Below are positions 34,520-42,453 of a DNA stretch of 56,075 nucleotides, one piece after another; positions within the stretch are counted from its first letter, which is position 1, and each line of letters begins with the position of its first letter. The stretch is taken from assembly GCA_030601745.1 (NCBI GenBank), contig JAUWBI010000011.1, forward strand, positions 1 to 56,075. Reading direction: 5' to 3'. The translations under genes were made by a program, and so were the position numbers. A model generated the notes under the pieces. The model did no database searches, was not told where the DNA came from, and saw nothing but the letters and a program-made list of their open reading frames with translations. The stretch is from Phycisphaerae bacterium. GTDB taxonomy: Bacteria > Planctomycetota > Phycisphaerae > Sedimentisphaerales > Anaerobacaceae.

Positions 34520-36040
34520 TTATTTGACCAGCGAGAGCATCGGGTCCCACGGCGGCAAAATTATCGGGGGCTGTTCGTAAATCTTCAGAACCTTTTCCGG
34601 AACATACTTTTTCTTGACGATAATGTTATATACGTGAATGTCGAACCATTTGTCATAGAGTGTCCAGTAGCCGTCGCTTCCGTCGTCTTTGCCCCAGCTG
34701 TTTTCAACCAGCCATTTGACCGGTTTGCCGTTCTGGACATCGACACCTACAAAGGCCATTCCATGGCCCCTTACGCTGTTACGGTACAGCGCACGCTCGG
34801 CCTTGGTCATGCTCATGTCGGTATTGTAAATCGAATCGTAGTCATACAGCCCATCCTCCATTATGCCCAACTTTTTGCTCTGGTCATAGCTCACGTCGGC
34901 CGCGAACGAAACCGGCGTGTTATCGAGTATCGATTTCATCGCGATGTCCTTGAGCGATTCAACGTCGACGTTGGCATAATTTATATCGTGGCCGTCATAT
35001 AAATTTCTCGAGAACCTGATCTGGTAATGCCTGCCGTAATCGTGTGTGGTGTCGTTGAAGATATTTACGTATTCATTCAAATCGACGCCGACAAAATCCT
35101 CGAAAAAGCTTTTTGGCGTATAGCTGCGCATTTCACTTATGACGGAATTCTGGTCCTCGAATCGCCACGCAAATTTGGTCGGCGGTTCTCCGAGATTCAT
35201 AACGAGCATTCGGTATATCTCGGCCAGCATCTTTTTCTTTTCAGCATACAGCTTTTTGACCCCGCCCCTCGGAGGGGCTGGGTTGACCGACCTTTTCTGC
35301 TGGTGCATCTTGCGAAGCTTGACGGCGTCGGACCTGAGCTTTTGGCTCATCACCCTGTTCATCAGGCGCGTGTTTTCGGAACTGTTGGTTTCCGGCATGA
35401 TTTCTTTGGGGACGGCCCCGTATTTTTGTATCAGGTCCACTACATTTTCCCAGTACCCGCCGTCCGGGATAGGCGTGCGAAGGAACATTACTATTTCACG
35501 GTCGAGAAGCCCGCGCGCTCTGAATTCAATCATACGTTCCAGGAAGGTGTTGGTTTTTTCCATCTTGTCCCAGAACGTCAGGTATATCTGCGAGAACTCG
35601 AAGCTCTTGAGATTGTACTTTTCGATAACAGCCGGCCGCATAATGTTCAGTCCTGCAAAGAGCCAGCACCGTCCGCTCGATTTCTGGTCTGTGATGCCTT
35701 TCGTTTTGATCTTGTGGCTGAATATTTCGTTGTGCTGCCGCAATATATCACGATTTAGGGCAAGGTCTCTGATATCGTTGTTTGTGATGGAATTGTACAT
35801 CGCTCTCGTGTGGGCATCCATCTCAAATGAGGAGCGGATTTGCTCGATGACTTTCGTTGTCAGTGCACTTTCATCCCGCCCTTCGGAAGGGCGGGGTTCA
35901 TCGGCAAAGAGCGATGATACGGTCAGCATTACTACTAATTGCACGACAAACCGAAGCAGGATGCGAAGGTTCCCGACGTCTGTGAAAACAGGGATGTTTT
36001 CACTCGGAAAAGCCATCTTCTGTATTGACGTGTGCTTCAT
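34520..36040 (-). CDS. Exported C1-family cysteine peptidase (aminopeptidase C / bleomycin hydrolase type)
   Basis: A 506-aa papain-fold peptidase of the C1B type. The catalytic Cys is in KSSGRCWLFAGLNIMRP (Cys125), the His in RGHGMAFVGV (about 425) and the Asn in WLVENSWGKDDGSDGYW (about 447). Unlike classical cytosolic PepC it has an N-terminal export signal (LRFVVQLVVMLTVSSLFADE). That signal region overlaps a 60-bp repeat unit (FPSENIPVFTDVGNLRILLR) that also occurs twice in tandem upstream. AGGAGGTAATT precedes the ATG at 36040, and a strong promoter lies 58 bp further upstream. Two palindromic insertions are read through: PRPSEGRDE after the signal and NPAPPRGGV in the middle. Confidence 0.88.
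   Translation of the reverse strand: MKHTSIQKMAFPSENIPVFTDVGNLRILLRFVVQLVVMLTVSSLFADEPRPSEGRDESALTTKVIEQIRSSFEMDAHTRAMYNSITNNDIRDLALNRDILRQHNEIFSHKIKTKGITDQKSSGRCWLFAGLNIMRPAVIEKYNLKSFEFSQIYLTFWDKMEKTNTFLERMIEFRARGLLDREIVMFLRTPIPDGGYWENVVDLIQKYGAVPKEIMPETNSSENTRLMNRVMSQKLRSDAVKLRKMHQQKRSVNPAPPRGGVKKLYAEKKKMLAEIYRMLVMNLGEPPTKFAWRFEDQNSVISEMRSYTPKSFFEDFVGVDLNEYVNIFNDTTHDYGRHYQIRFSRNLYDGHDINYANVDVESLKDIAMKSILDNTPVSFAADVSYDQSKKLGIMEDGLYDYDSIYNTDMSMTKAERALYRNSVRGHGMAFVGVDVQNGKPVKWLVENSWGKDDGSDGYWTLYDKWFDIHVYNIIVKKKYVPEKVLKIYEQPPIILPPWDPMLSLVK
35256..35287. repeat. 27-bp palindromic insertion, copy 11
   Basis: Direct repeats TTGAC at 35256-35260 and 35283-35287 (27 bp). Read in the C1 peptidase as SVNPAPPRGGV, a third reading frame of the element. 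Confidence 0.85.
35870..35902. repeat. 27-bp palindromic insertion, copy 12
   Basis: Direct repeats TTCATC at 35870-35875 and 35897-35902 (27 bp) around the symmetric core CCGCCCTTCGGAAGGGCGGG. Read as DE-PRPSEGRDE just after the signal peptide of the C1 peptidase. Confidence 0.85.
35951..36011 (-). repeat. 60-bp repeat unit forming the peptidase signal-peptide codons
   Basis: CCGAAGCAGGATGCGAAGGT... to TTTTCACTCGGAAAA matches the two tandem units at 36284-36403 with a few substitutions. It contains the hairpin GTGAAAACAGGGATGTTTTC. Here it encodes PSENIPVFTDVGNLRILLRF. Confidence 0.8.
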
Positions 36041-36097
36041 AATTACCTCCTATGTTTTTGGAAAATTGAAGTTACAAATCAAGTCGGGTTCCTCTTG

Positions 36098-36126
36098 AAT
36101 ATAGCCCTGATTCATTAAATTGTCAA
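36098..36126 (-). promoter_or_regulatory. Sigma-70-type promoter of the C1 peptidase gene
   Basis: On the minus strand TTGACA (36121-36126), a 17-bp spacer and TATATT (36098-36103). Transcription would start near 36090, giving a leader of about 50 nt that ends in AGGAGGTAATT-ATG. A family C palindrome abuts it upstream. Confidence 0.75.
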
Positions 36127-36131
36127 CAGTG

Positions 36132-36176
36132 TACCCCGCACCAATTGAGCTGAGGCTCACGCCTGACTGTTGGGGG
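36132..36176 (+). repeat. Family C palindrome, copy 3 (degenerate)
   Basis: CCCCGCACCAATTGAGCTGA then GGCTCACGCCTGACTGTTGG. The left arm is intact and the right arm is decayed (GACTGTTGG instead of AATTGGTGC). Confidence 0.65.
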
Positions 36177-36191
36177 GCAGACAAGCACACT

Positions 36192-36249
36192 TTCACCCAG
36201 CCCCTCCAAGGCCCGCCCCTCCGAGGGGCTGGCCAAGGGGCGGGGTTCA
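36192..36249. repeat. 27-bp palindromic insertion, copy 13, interrupted by copy 14
   Basis: Outer element ACCCAGCCCCTCC / AAGGGGCGGGG between TTCA at 36192-36195 and 36246-36249. Spacing is 54 bp, i.e. 27 + 27, because another copy has inserted in its loop. Confidence 0.85.
36206..36238. repeat. 27-bp palindromic insertion, copy 14 (nested)
   Basis: Direct repeats CCAAGG at 36206-36211 and 36233-36238 (27 bp) around CCCGCCCCTC...GAGGGGCTGG. Removing it restores a normal outer copy. The target CCAAGG lies in the loop of the outer palindrome. Confidence 0.88.
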
Positions 36250-36283
36250 GGGATTTTGCAGGAGGTCGAGGCGTACCGCAGAA

Positions 36284-36403
36284 ACCGAAGCAGGAGGCGA
36301 AGGTTCCCGATGTCTGTGAAAACAGGGAGGTTTTCACTCGGAAACCGAAGCAGGAGGCGAAGGTTCCCGATGTCTGTGAAAACAGGGAGGTTTTCACTCG
36401 GAA
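36284..36403 (-). repeat. Two perfect 60-bp tandem repeats
   Basis: Units 36284-36343 and 36344-36403 are identical. On the minus strand each reads PSENLPVFTDIGNLRLLLRF with no stop, and each contains the hairpin GTGAAAACCTCCCTGTTTTC. A third diverged unit lies in the C1 peptidase gene (35951). Confidence 0.85.
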
Positions 36404-36417
36404 AATGCAACACGCAT

Positions 36418-36469
36418 AAAAAAGGAGACGCAAGCGATTTGTATCGAACTTAATATCACCCGTCTCCTT
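36418..36469 (-). terminator. Candidate intrinsic terminator after the GH38 gene
   Basis: On the minus strand AAGGAGACG, about 30 nt, then CGTCTCCTTTTTTA. This is a 9-bp stem followed by six T residues, about 260 bp after the GH38 stop. The long loop makes it a moderate candidate. Apart from the promoter and repeats listed, the gap 36041-36730 shows no gene. Confidence 0.5.
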
Positions 36470-36632
36470 GTTGCGATGTGCCTTTGTTGCACCTGACCAT
36501 GGATAGTGCTATGACGAAAGCGTCGCTCTGCACACGCAACACCTATATGCTAACAAAAACCACAACGCCTGTCAAGTGAATAATGCCCGTATTAACTTTT
36601 TTGGCAGCGAAAAGACAATAAACTTTCGGCCC

Positions 36633-36682
36633 GTGGCACGGCCATCTTGGCCATGTTTTCACGGGCTGGAAGCCTGTGCCAC
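36633..36682 (+). repeat. Family B double-hairpin repeat downstream of GH38
   Basis: GTGGCACGGCCATCTTGGCC, ATGTTTTCACGGG, CTGGAAGCCTGTGCCAC. Fourth copy of the family, followed by ATTACCACTCACCA simple repeats up to the GH38 stop codon. Confidence 0.8.
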
Positions 36683-36730
36683 AGTAGTATTGTTGAATAA
36701 TTACCACTCACCAATTACCACTCACCAGCA

Positions 36731-39700
36731 TCAGGGCGTTTGAAGGCGAAGCGTGGTTATCCCGAAGCCCTTGATGGGCGCCGTGACCTTATGCGCGGTG
36801 TTAGTTAGTTTTCCTTTATTCTCCTCTACCAGATTCGTCCGGTACGCTTTCTTAATGGTCAGATGAGGCAGTGTCACCGTGGCCTTAACATCTTTGCCCT
36901 CGGTTTCGACGAGGCGGACGATTATTCCATCTTCGTCCTCAGCTCGTTTTAGCGTCAATATAAGGACATTCGGTTTATCTACCTGGCAAAAGCTCGTTTT
37001 TTTGTCAAACGTTCCTTGCCTTTTGCCGTTCACGCGCACGGCAATGAGCGGATTGCATATCGCCCAGCCAAAATCGCGCGGTCGCCCCTCTTTCCATCCT
37101 CCCTTATGCGTGGTTATGGAATAGCGGAACAGCATATCACCTTGCTGGACCGGCTGAAAGTTAGTGCGGAAGTTGCTGTCCAAAACAAACGAGTACATAT
37201 GACCCTTCGTAAGCTCACCCGGCTTGACAAACTCACGCCCGAAATCGGGCGGCGTCACACCGTGATGCGCCTGCGAAACATAACAGGGCCACAGCCCGCC
37301 AAACTCTAAGAGGTGCGACTCGATGGGAGATAATGTTACGCCAATCCTTCCATCGGAAACATCTGCCCAGTGCTGCACCGCATAGTAGTTAGAGTTCGAG
37401 CCGGGAAACTGGTCACGCAAAGGCTTGATGACCGAATTGGAACCTTCGAATCGGAAGTCAGGATTGTCCATCTTAAACGGAAAAGCAAAATAAATCTCCA
37501 GAAGCGGCGTGGAATCCTTTAGAACTCGATTGGCGAAATCGATTCGCTTAATCTTATCATACAGAATAATCTCCTGCGTCAGTTGCGGGCAGCCGGCGCC
37601 TTTGCTGGATACTACAAGACTTCCACAGACAGGGCCGCTCTGTCCCTTTCGAATCTTTGCTTTGTCCGGACTTTCTTGTTTACCACTTTGTACCCATCGC
37701 GCCACGAGCTGATTCAGTTTGTGCGACGCGCCCTTATCGACAATCTCTCGCGAAAGTTCCTTGTCGTAGATGCTTTCTATGGTGCCGGTCTGCGGATTGA
37801 GCGTAACCTTGAAAAAACGGTTTTCCAGGCTGCTTTCGCTTATCACAATACTTGGAAGAGGTCCGGTATATCTATCTGTTGGCAAAAGTCGATAAGTCTT
37901 GTAGCCGATCGGCGGAACATTTTCTGCCACAAAAACTAACTCAAAGAGCTCGCGTCGCTCAAATTGTCCCCTGGCATACCGATGCGCTGAGTATGGTACG
38001 GGTGCCTGCGGACTATCCAGCTCAACAATCTGATAGGGTACTTTCCGTCCTGTCTCCTCGTCGATGAGGTCAAATAGCCCTTTCACGGCAAAACGGGGCA
38101 CTCTCACAACGTCCGTCCTCTCAAAGGAAAGCGTATTAAAGACGACAATGTGGTGTCCCTGCTCTTTGAGTTCAATCTTATTAGCAATCCTGTCGAGACT
38201 CCCGGACAGAATGGCCTCAGCCAGCCCGGCCGCCTTATACGCATAGTGGCTTTTATCGCTCCAGCTCCAGTCTTGCACCTTCCCGGCCTGATAGGCCATC
38301 CCCCACGTATGCTCGTCGTAAAGTAGTACGTTATCATAAGCTTCGCGGATTTTTTCAGCGGGATATGGGTAATTACTGACCAACGAGGCAATGGTGGCAG
38401 ACTTTTCCGCCGAGTGTAATCGGTCGTGAGTGATGCGATTTATGCCTGTTTCCTTAGCGGTGGAGATAGCGCCGACAACGTAATCTGTATGTGGTAGTTC
38501 ACCTCTAAATGTGCGTACGTCCTGACATTGCTTTTCGAGTTCTTCAAAGAACATCGAGTTTGTCGCCACGATAAGTTTAGGGTAAGCCCATCGACTGTTC
38601 CATTCACTCACAATATGACTAATCTTGACAGCCGGAGGGTAGTTATCAACGCCGTTATGTATGTAACGAGCAACGTCGAATGCCGAGCCCTGTTTCTCCA
38701 TTGCATCGAGCATACCGGGAAGATTGTCCATCACCTCTTTATAAGAATGAGGGCCTGTTACTCTCTTAAAGAATCCGTAGCTGCCCTGGTAATACACCAG
38801 CACCGTTTCTCCGTCCGGCCCTTGCCAGCGGAATGCGTCGGGTCTGCCGTGCCGCAATATTGCTGACTCATCCCAGAACGTATGTATATCGCTTCTGCCC
38901 CACTCGAAATATGTCGGCAAACCGGCAAAGAAGTACTTCACGCCCGCCCCGGCCAGCACCGTCGGCAAACCCCAGCTCAAGCCGGGCACGTCGGTAATTG
39001 ACGCTGTCCGAATTACCGCGCCGTATTTCCGCTTCAGCCGAAACGACGGATACATCAAACGAATAAGCTGCTCGTGGCTGCACAGCGAGCTTATCTCATT
39101 GCCGAAGAGCGCACCAATCTCAATCCTGCCTTGCTTAATGTACTTTGCGAGCTTGTCAACATCCTCTTTTGGCCTGTTCTCGATGAAATGCTGTATTGAC
39201 CAGGTCCCCTCAACCGTGTATCTGTACTTCGATTCTTCCGGCCAATCTTCTGTCTCCTCGCAGAAACGCAGAACGTCGTCATAGAAACCGTCGTATTGGT
39301 GCAGAACGTTTTCGATTGTGTCCGTGTAACCGAGGTCATGGTGTGTAATGGGAATCATATATACTTTCCAATGCCGCCGGCGCTGCCACGTTGTCTTATG
39401 ACGGTCTCGCACTTTGCCGTTTGCCTTGAGGACAAACTCAACCGGCCTCACCTCAACTATCTCAGGGATATAGACCTTGAAACTTGTCCTGCCCTTTTTC
39501 ACCTTGCCAAGAGCCGTAGTTTTTTTCTTTGAATCGAGCCTGACGTCCACGCTGGCCTCCACGGGTTCCGAGGTGTTTTCAATAATGACCTCCACCACCT
39601 GCAGAAGGGTGTTTTTCTCCTTGATGAAGAACACAGTGGGTTCAATGGATACCAAACGTAATTTGGGTTCTTCGGCCATCGCTGTACCGGATATGATAAT

Positions 39701-39841
39701 AGCGACGGTTAGAGCGATACAAAATGCGCGACTGGGCCATTCCAATTTTGCCCCGTTGGAAATGAGACGTCTGGCGTTTGGCCTGCCGGCAGCAGATTTT
39801 CTAACGGGGTTTATTCTGGTCTTAAAACTATGCTGATTCAT
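36731..39841 (-). CDS. Exported GH38-family alpha-mannosidase-like glycoside hydrolase
   Basis: A 1036-aa secreted enzyme. After a signal segment (SRAFCIALTVAIIISGTAMA) comes an N-terminal beta domain (about 60-150), the GH38 catalytic domain (about 160-430; ITHHDLGYTD at 166-174 for the metal-binding His/Asp, TDVPGLSW carrying the probable nucleophile Asp), the middle helical domain and C-terminal beta domains. It should hydrolyse alpha-mannosides or related linkages in the periplasm. AAAGGAGGACGGCA precedes the ATG. The N-terminal extension (NPVRKSAAGRPNARRLISNG) is encoded by a 59-bp inverted repeat inserted before the signal peptide. It follows the racemase gene by 27 bp in one leftward unit. 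Confidence 0.85.
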   Translation of the reverse strand: MNQHSFKTRINPVRKSAAGRPNARRLISNGAKLEWPSRAFCIALTVAIIISGTAMAEEPKLRLVSIEPTVFFIKEKNTLLQVVEVIIENTSEPVEASVDVRLDSKKKTTALGKVKKGRTSFKVYIPEIVEVRPVEFVLKANGKVRDRHKTTWQRRRHWKVYMIPITHHDLGYTDTIENVLHQYDGFYDDVLRFCEETEDWPEESKYRYTVEGTWSIQHFIENRPKEDVDKLAKYIKQGRIEIGALFGNEISSLCSHEQLIRLMYPSFRLKRKYGAVIRTASITDVPGLSWGLPTVLAGAGVKYFFAGLPTYFEWGRSDIHTFWDESAILRHGRPDAFRWQGPDGETVLVYYQGSYGFFKRVTGPHSYKEVMDNLPGMLDAMEKQGSAFDVARYIHNGVDNYPPAVKISHIVSEWNSRWAYPKLIVATNSMFFEELEKQCQDVRTFRGELPHTDYVVGAISTAKETGINRITHDRLHSAEKSATIASLVSNYPYPAEKIREAYDNVLLYDEHTWGMAYQAGKVQDWSWSDKSHYAYKAAGLAEAILSGSLDRIANKIELKEQGHHIVVFNTLSFERTDVVRVPRFAVKGLFDLIDEETGRKVPYQIVELDSPQAPVPYSAHRYARGQFERRELFELVFVAENVPPIGYKTYRLLPTDRYTGPLPSIVISESSLENRFFKVTLNPQTGTIESIYDKELSREIVDKGASHKLNQLVARWVQSGKQESPDKAKIRKGQSGPVCGSLVVSSKGAGCPQLTQEIILYDKIKRIDFANRVLKDSTPLLEIYFAFPFKMDNPDFRFEGSNSVIKPLRDQFPGSNSNYYAVQHWADVSDGRIGVTLSPIESHLLEFGGLWPCYVSQAHHGVTPPDFGREFVKPGELTKGHMYSFVLDSNFRTNFQPVQQGDMLFRYSITTHKGGWKEGRPRDFGWAICNPLIAVRVNGKRQGTFDKKTSFCQVDKPNVLILTLKRAEDEDGIIVRLVETEGKDVKATVTLPHLTIKKAYRTNLVEENKGKLTNTAHKVTAPIKGFGITTLRLQTP
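39751..39809. repeat. Inverted-repeat insertion in GH38 N-terminal codons
   Basis: The ends CCCCGTTGGAAA and TTTCTAACGGGG are imperfect inverted repeats 59 bp apart end to end. The interior encodes RKSAAGRPNARRLIS. The word TTCTAACGGGGC is also found at 10563 next to a family B repeat. Confidence 0.6.
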
Positions 39842-39868
39842 TGCCGTCCTCCTTTATATTTAATCAGG

Positions 39869-40591
39869 TCAGACTTTTTCAAGGGCCTTTCTTAAGGCTG
39901 CCCTTGCGAGTAAGCGCGTGGAGTCCAGGGTTGGCAGGGGGCAATCGTTCGGGTCTACGACCAAGGGAATTTCAGTGCATCCAAGAACAACAGCATCGCA
40001 TCCGGTTTGCTTGAGGCCTCGTATAACATCGTTGAAATAGAGTCGGGATTTCTCAGTAAATACACCATTGACGAGTTCGGCAAATATTATGTGGTTAATC
40101 TGCTCTCGCTGCCGCTCTTGAGGTATCTGGTAACTTATGTCGAACTTCTTGAGGACGTCGGCGTAGACCGGGCCTGCCATAAGATATTTAGTTCCTAAGA
40201 TTCCAAGGTGCGTGAATCCGCTTTGCCTGGCTTGTTCTGCAACGAGTTCTGCAATATGCAGCCAGGGAATGGGTGATTTGGGCACCACCAGGTCAAAGGC
40301 CTGGTGGATGGTGTTGTCGGGACAAATTGCAAAATCGGCTCCTGCCTGGGCGACTTTATTAGCTGAGGATAGCATAAGCTGCCCAACTTTTTCCCACTCT
40401 CCGGCACCAATATGCACCATATATTCGGAAAGCGGATGGGTGTGCATAGTTATCTCTGGATGCCTGTGTTCACCCAGCCCATCCGATGGGCGGGGCTCAC
40501 CCATCTCGGCTGGTGCCTGTGCGCAGATAGTTCGATAGCAAAGGGCCGCTCCCTCTGCACTGCACGCTACTATTCCAATGTGTTTTGCCAT
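39869..40591 (-). CDS. Aspartate/glutamate racemase family protein
   Basis: A 240-aa cytosolic cofactor-independent racemase. The two catalytic cysteines are in FAICPDNTIHQAF and AVVLGCTEIPLVV, as in the Asp/Glu racemase superfamily; HLGILGTKYLM is the central strand. The start at 40591 (MAKHIGIVACS) follows the family's usual N-terminus, though no clear Shine-Dalgarno is seen; it lies 37 bp beyond the stop of the Tat oxidoreductase. A 27-bp insertion changes the conserved MGEHRHPEI to MGE-PRPSDGLGE-HRHPEI, duplicating GE. It may supply D-amino acids for the wall or recycle them. Confidence 0.85.
   Translation of the reverse strand: MAKHIGIVACSAEGAALCYRTICAQAPAEMGEPRPSDGLGEHRHPEITMHTHPLSEYMVHIGAGEWEKVGQLMLSSANKVAQAGADFAICPDNTIHQAFDLVVPKSPIPWLHIAELVAEQARQSGFTHLGILGTKYLMAGPVYADVLKKFDISYQIPQERQREQINHIIFAELVNGVFTEKSRLYFNDVIRGLKQTGCDAVVLGCTEIPLVVDPNDCPLPTLDSTRLLARAALRKALEKV
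40470..40501. repeat. 27-bp palindromic insertion, copy 15 (racemase)
   Basis: Direct repeats TCACC at 40470-40474 and 40497-40501 (27 bp) around CAGCCCATC...GATGGGCGGGG. It gives nine extra residues between MGE and HRHPEI. Confidence 0.88.
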
Positions 40592-40628
40592 TGGCGCGGG
40601 GTCGCAAAATGGTGCCCGGTGGCCGTCT

Positions 40629-42071
40629 TTACACCCGCTCCGGCACGACAAACGGCTCGCGATACGGACGCGTCAACATCAAGTCAGCCGAGGGATTACG
40701 CCAGAACTTTTCTGCCTCAGGGTTGAACCGCAGTTTAGGGCCAAGGCAGTACGTGTTTCTTGCAGGGTCCACACCGATTGACTTGGTGTTCTCCAGGACG
40801 GTCATCATGCTATCGCTAACTATTTTATCGGTGGCGAAGTCCCTGGCCTTCGTGTCGAAGGGCACCTGCCAGCCCAGCTGGTACGAGATATTGCCCAGAT
40901 GGCACAAGGCACTGGAAAAGTGGCCTTCAAGGATGTCGGCGTTGAGTTCATCCTGCTTACGGCTGCGCACGCAGTTGATGAAGTTGCCGAAGATACCGCC
41001 GGGATGGACGTGATACTCGACGTCGACCAGCGATTCGCCCTTGTCCTTGCCCTTGGGATAGAACTTGCCGCCCTTGATTACGCCTTCCTCAAGGTAGAAT
41101 TCATTGTCGACTTTCCGGGGAAACGGCTTCTTGCCCTCTTTGTCCTTTTTGTCGACCAGCCCGCGAGTCTCGAACACCAGAAGGGTCCCGCCATAATCGA
41201 ACACCGACAGCTCCATGTTAGGCGTCTCGCCCTGGTCCTTGAAGTTGGGACCATTGACCCAGCGACCGCCCATACTTACCACGCTCTTAGGTAGACCAGC
41301 GCCGACGGCCCAGCGGGCGATGTCCATTTGATGTACGCCCTGGTTGCCCGCGTCCCCGTTGCCGAAGTCCCAGAACCAGTGCCAGTTATAGTGGACCAGG
41401 TTCTCGTGGTAGGGCTGTTCCGGCGCCGGGCCGAGCCAGATGTTGAAGTCAAGGTGCTCCGGTACATCTTTGTACGGCTTAAAGCCGATGCTCCACCGCG
41501 GCTTGCAGCAGTAGCCCTTGGAAACCAGCAGTTTGCCGTATTTGCCGCTCTGGGCGGCAGCGATTTGCTTGGCCCAACCGCCGCTGGAGCGGCTCTGCGT
41601 ACCGTGCTGAACTATCCGCTTGTACTTGCGCGCGGCCTCGACGCACTTGCGACCCTCGAAAACATTGTGGCTGCACGGCTTCTCGACGTAAACGTCCTTG
41701 CCCGCCTGACAGGCCCAAACGGTAATCAGCGAATGCCAGTGGTTGGTCGTTGCGATGGATACGACGTCGATGCTCTTGTCTTCCAGCAGTTTGCGAATGT
41801 CAACGTAGGTATCGACCTTTTCATTGCGGTCTTTGAAGGGCTTGGCGCGGCTTTCGAGAACCTTTCGATCCACATCGCAGAGCGCCACCACTCGCACTCC
41901 GGACATTTTGTGGAAATTGCCGATGTGTGACCCGCCCCGGCCCTTGATACCCACAACCGCCACGCGAATGTCGTCATTCGCTCCCCGCACACGCGAAAAC
42001 GGGGCCAGCGTCAGACCAACACCAGCGGCCATAGAACCTTTCATAAAATCTCGGCGTGTGATATGTTTCAT
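40629..42071 (-). CDS. Gfo/Idh/MocA family oxidoreductase with Tat signal
   Basis: A 480-aa exported oxidoreductase. Tat signal TRRDFMKGSMAAGVGLTLAP; Rossmann VAVVGIKGRGGSHIGNFHKM; VVSIATTNHWHSLITVWACQ; EKPCSHNVFEGRKCVEAARK; VQHGTQSRSSGGW; GNQGVHQMDIARWAVG in the substrate domain; typical C-terminus RPYREPFVVPERV. AGGAGG lies six bases before the ATG at 42071. It is paralogous to the protein at 11855. It probably acts on a glycan-derived sugar with the GH38 enzyme encoded downstream. Confidence 0.9.
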   Translation of the reverse strand: MKHITRRDFMKGSMAAGVGLTLAPFSRVRGANDDIRVAVVGIKGRGGSHIGNFHKMSGVRVVALCDVDRKVLESRAKPFKDRNEKVDTYVDIRKLLEDKSIDVVSIATTNHWHSLITVWACQAGKDVYVEKPCSHNVFEGRKCVEAARKYKRIVQHGTQSRSSGGWAKQIAAAQSGKYGKLLVSKGYCCKPRWSIGFKPYKDVPEHLDFNIWLGPAPEQPYHENLVHYNWHWFWDFGNGDAGNQGVHQMDIARWAVGAGLPKSVVSMGGRWVNGPNFKDQGETPNMELSVFDYGGTLLVFETRGLVDKKDKEGKKPFPRKVDNEFYLEEGVIKGGKFYPKGKDKGESLVDVEYHVHPGGIFGNFINCVRSRKQDELNADILEGHFSSALCHLGNISYQLGWQVPFDTKARDFATDKIVSDSMMTVLENTKSIGVDPARNTYCLGPKLRFNPEAEKFWRNPSADLMLTRPYREPFVVPERV

Positions 42072-42453
42072 TGTCAACCTCCTGCTATTTTATGTGTTGT
42101 AATTGAGTTACTCGCCTCGGCCTGAGGCCGGGCACTATTATTTAGCTCAAAATTCCAGCAGCTCTATTGATGTCATATAACAAAAATCATAGCGAAAAGC
42201 ATAATCGAAAGCAGCGGAAATAGCAAGAACCAAATTGAAAAAAATGTGAGAAATTTCCGGCCCTTCTTCAAGCCCGTCCCTCGTCCGTCTTCCCTCGTCC
42301 GTCGTCTGTCCTCTGTCCTCTGTCGTCCGGGTGGCAGCCTCAAGTAGGGGCAACCCCACGTGGTTGCCCTATCTCCTGATGTTGGTCGTGTGGAACCGTA
42401 ACGTCCGGGTGGCAGCCTCAAGCGCAGCTTGGGGATGGCTCCGCCCGTCGGTC
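42072..42453. other. Intergenic region with microsatellite and family D repeat
   Basis: It holds a weak minus-strand promoter candidate (TTGCTA at 42221-42226, 17-bp spacer, TATGCT at 42198-42203). It also has CGTCCGTCTTCCCTCGTCCG-type iterations (42285-42325), a GGGGCAACCCCACGTGGTTG hairpin (42347-42370) next to a truncated family D copy, and a full family D copy at 42407. No gene is seen. Confidence 0.5.
42407..42443 (+). repeat. Family D repeat, copy 2
   Basis: GGGTGGCAGCCTCAAGCGCA then GCTTGGGGATGGCTCCG, the intact reference form. A truncated copy (GGGTGGCAGCCTCAAG) precedes it at 42329. Confidence 0.8.

Noticed and set aside
36284..36403. Tandem 60-bp units as a CRISPR array
   Set aside because: The units are contiguous, identical and without variable spacers; no cas gene is present.
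42347..42370. GGGGCAACCCCACGTGGTTG hairpin as an intrinsic terminator
   Set aside because: No T-run follows on either strand, and the neighbouring genes end or start too far away.
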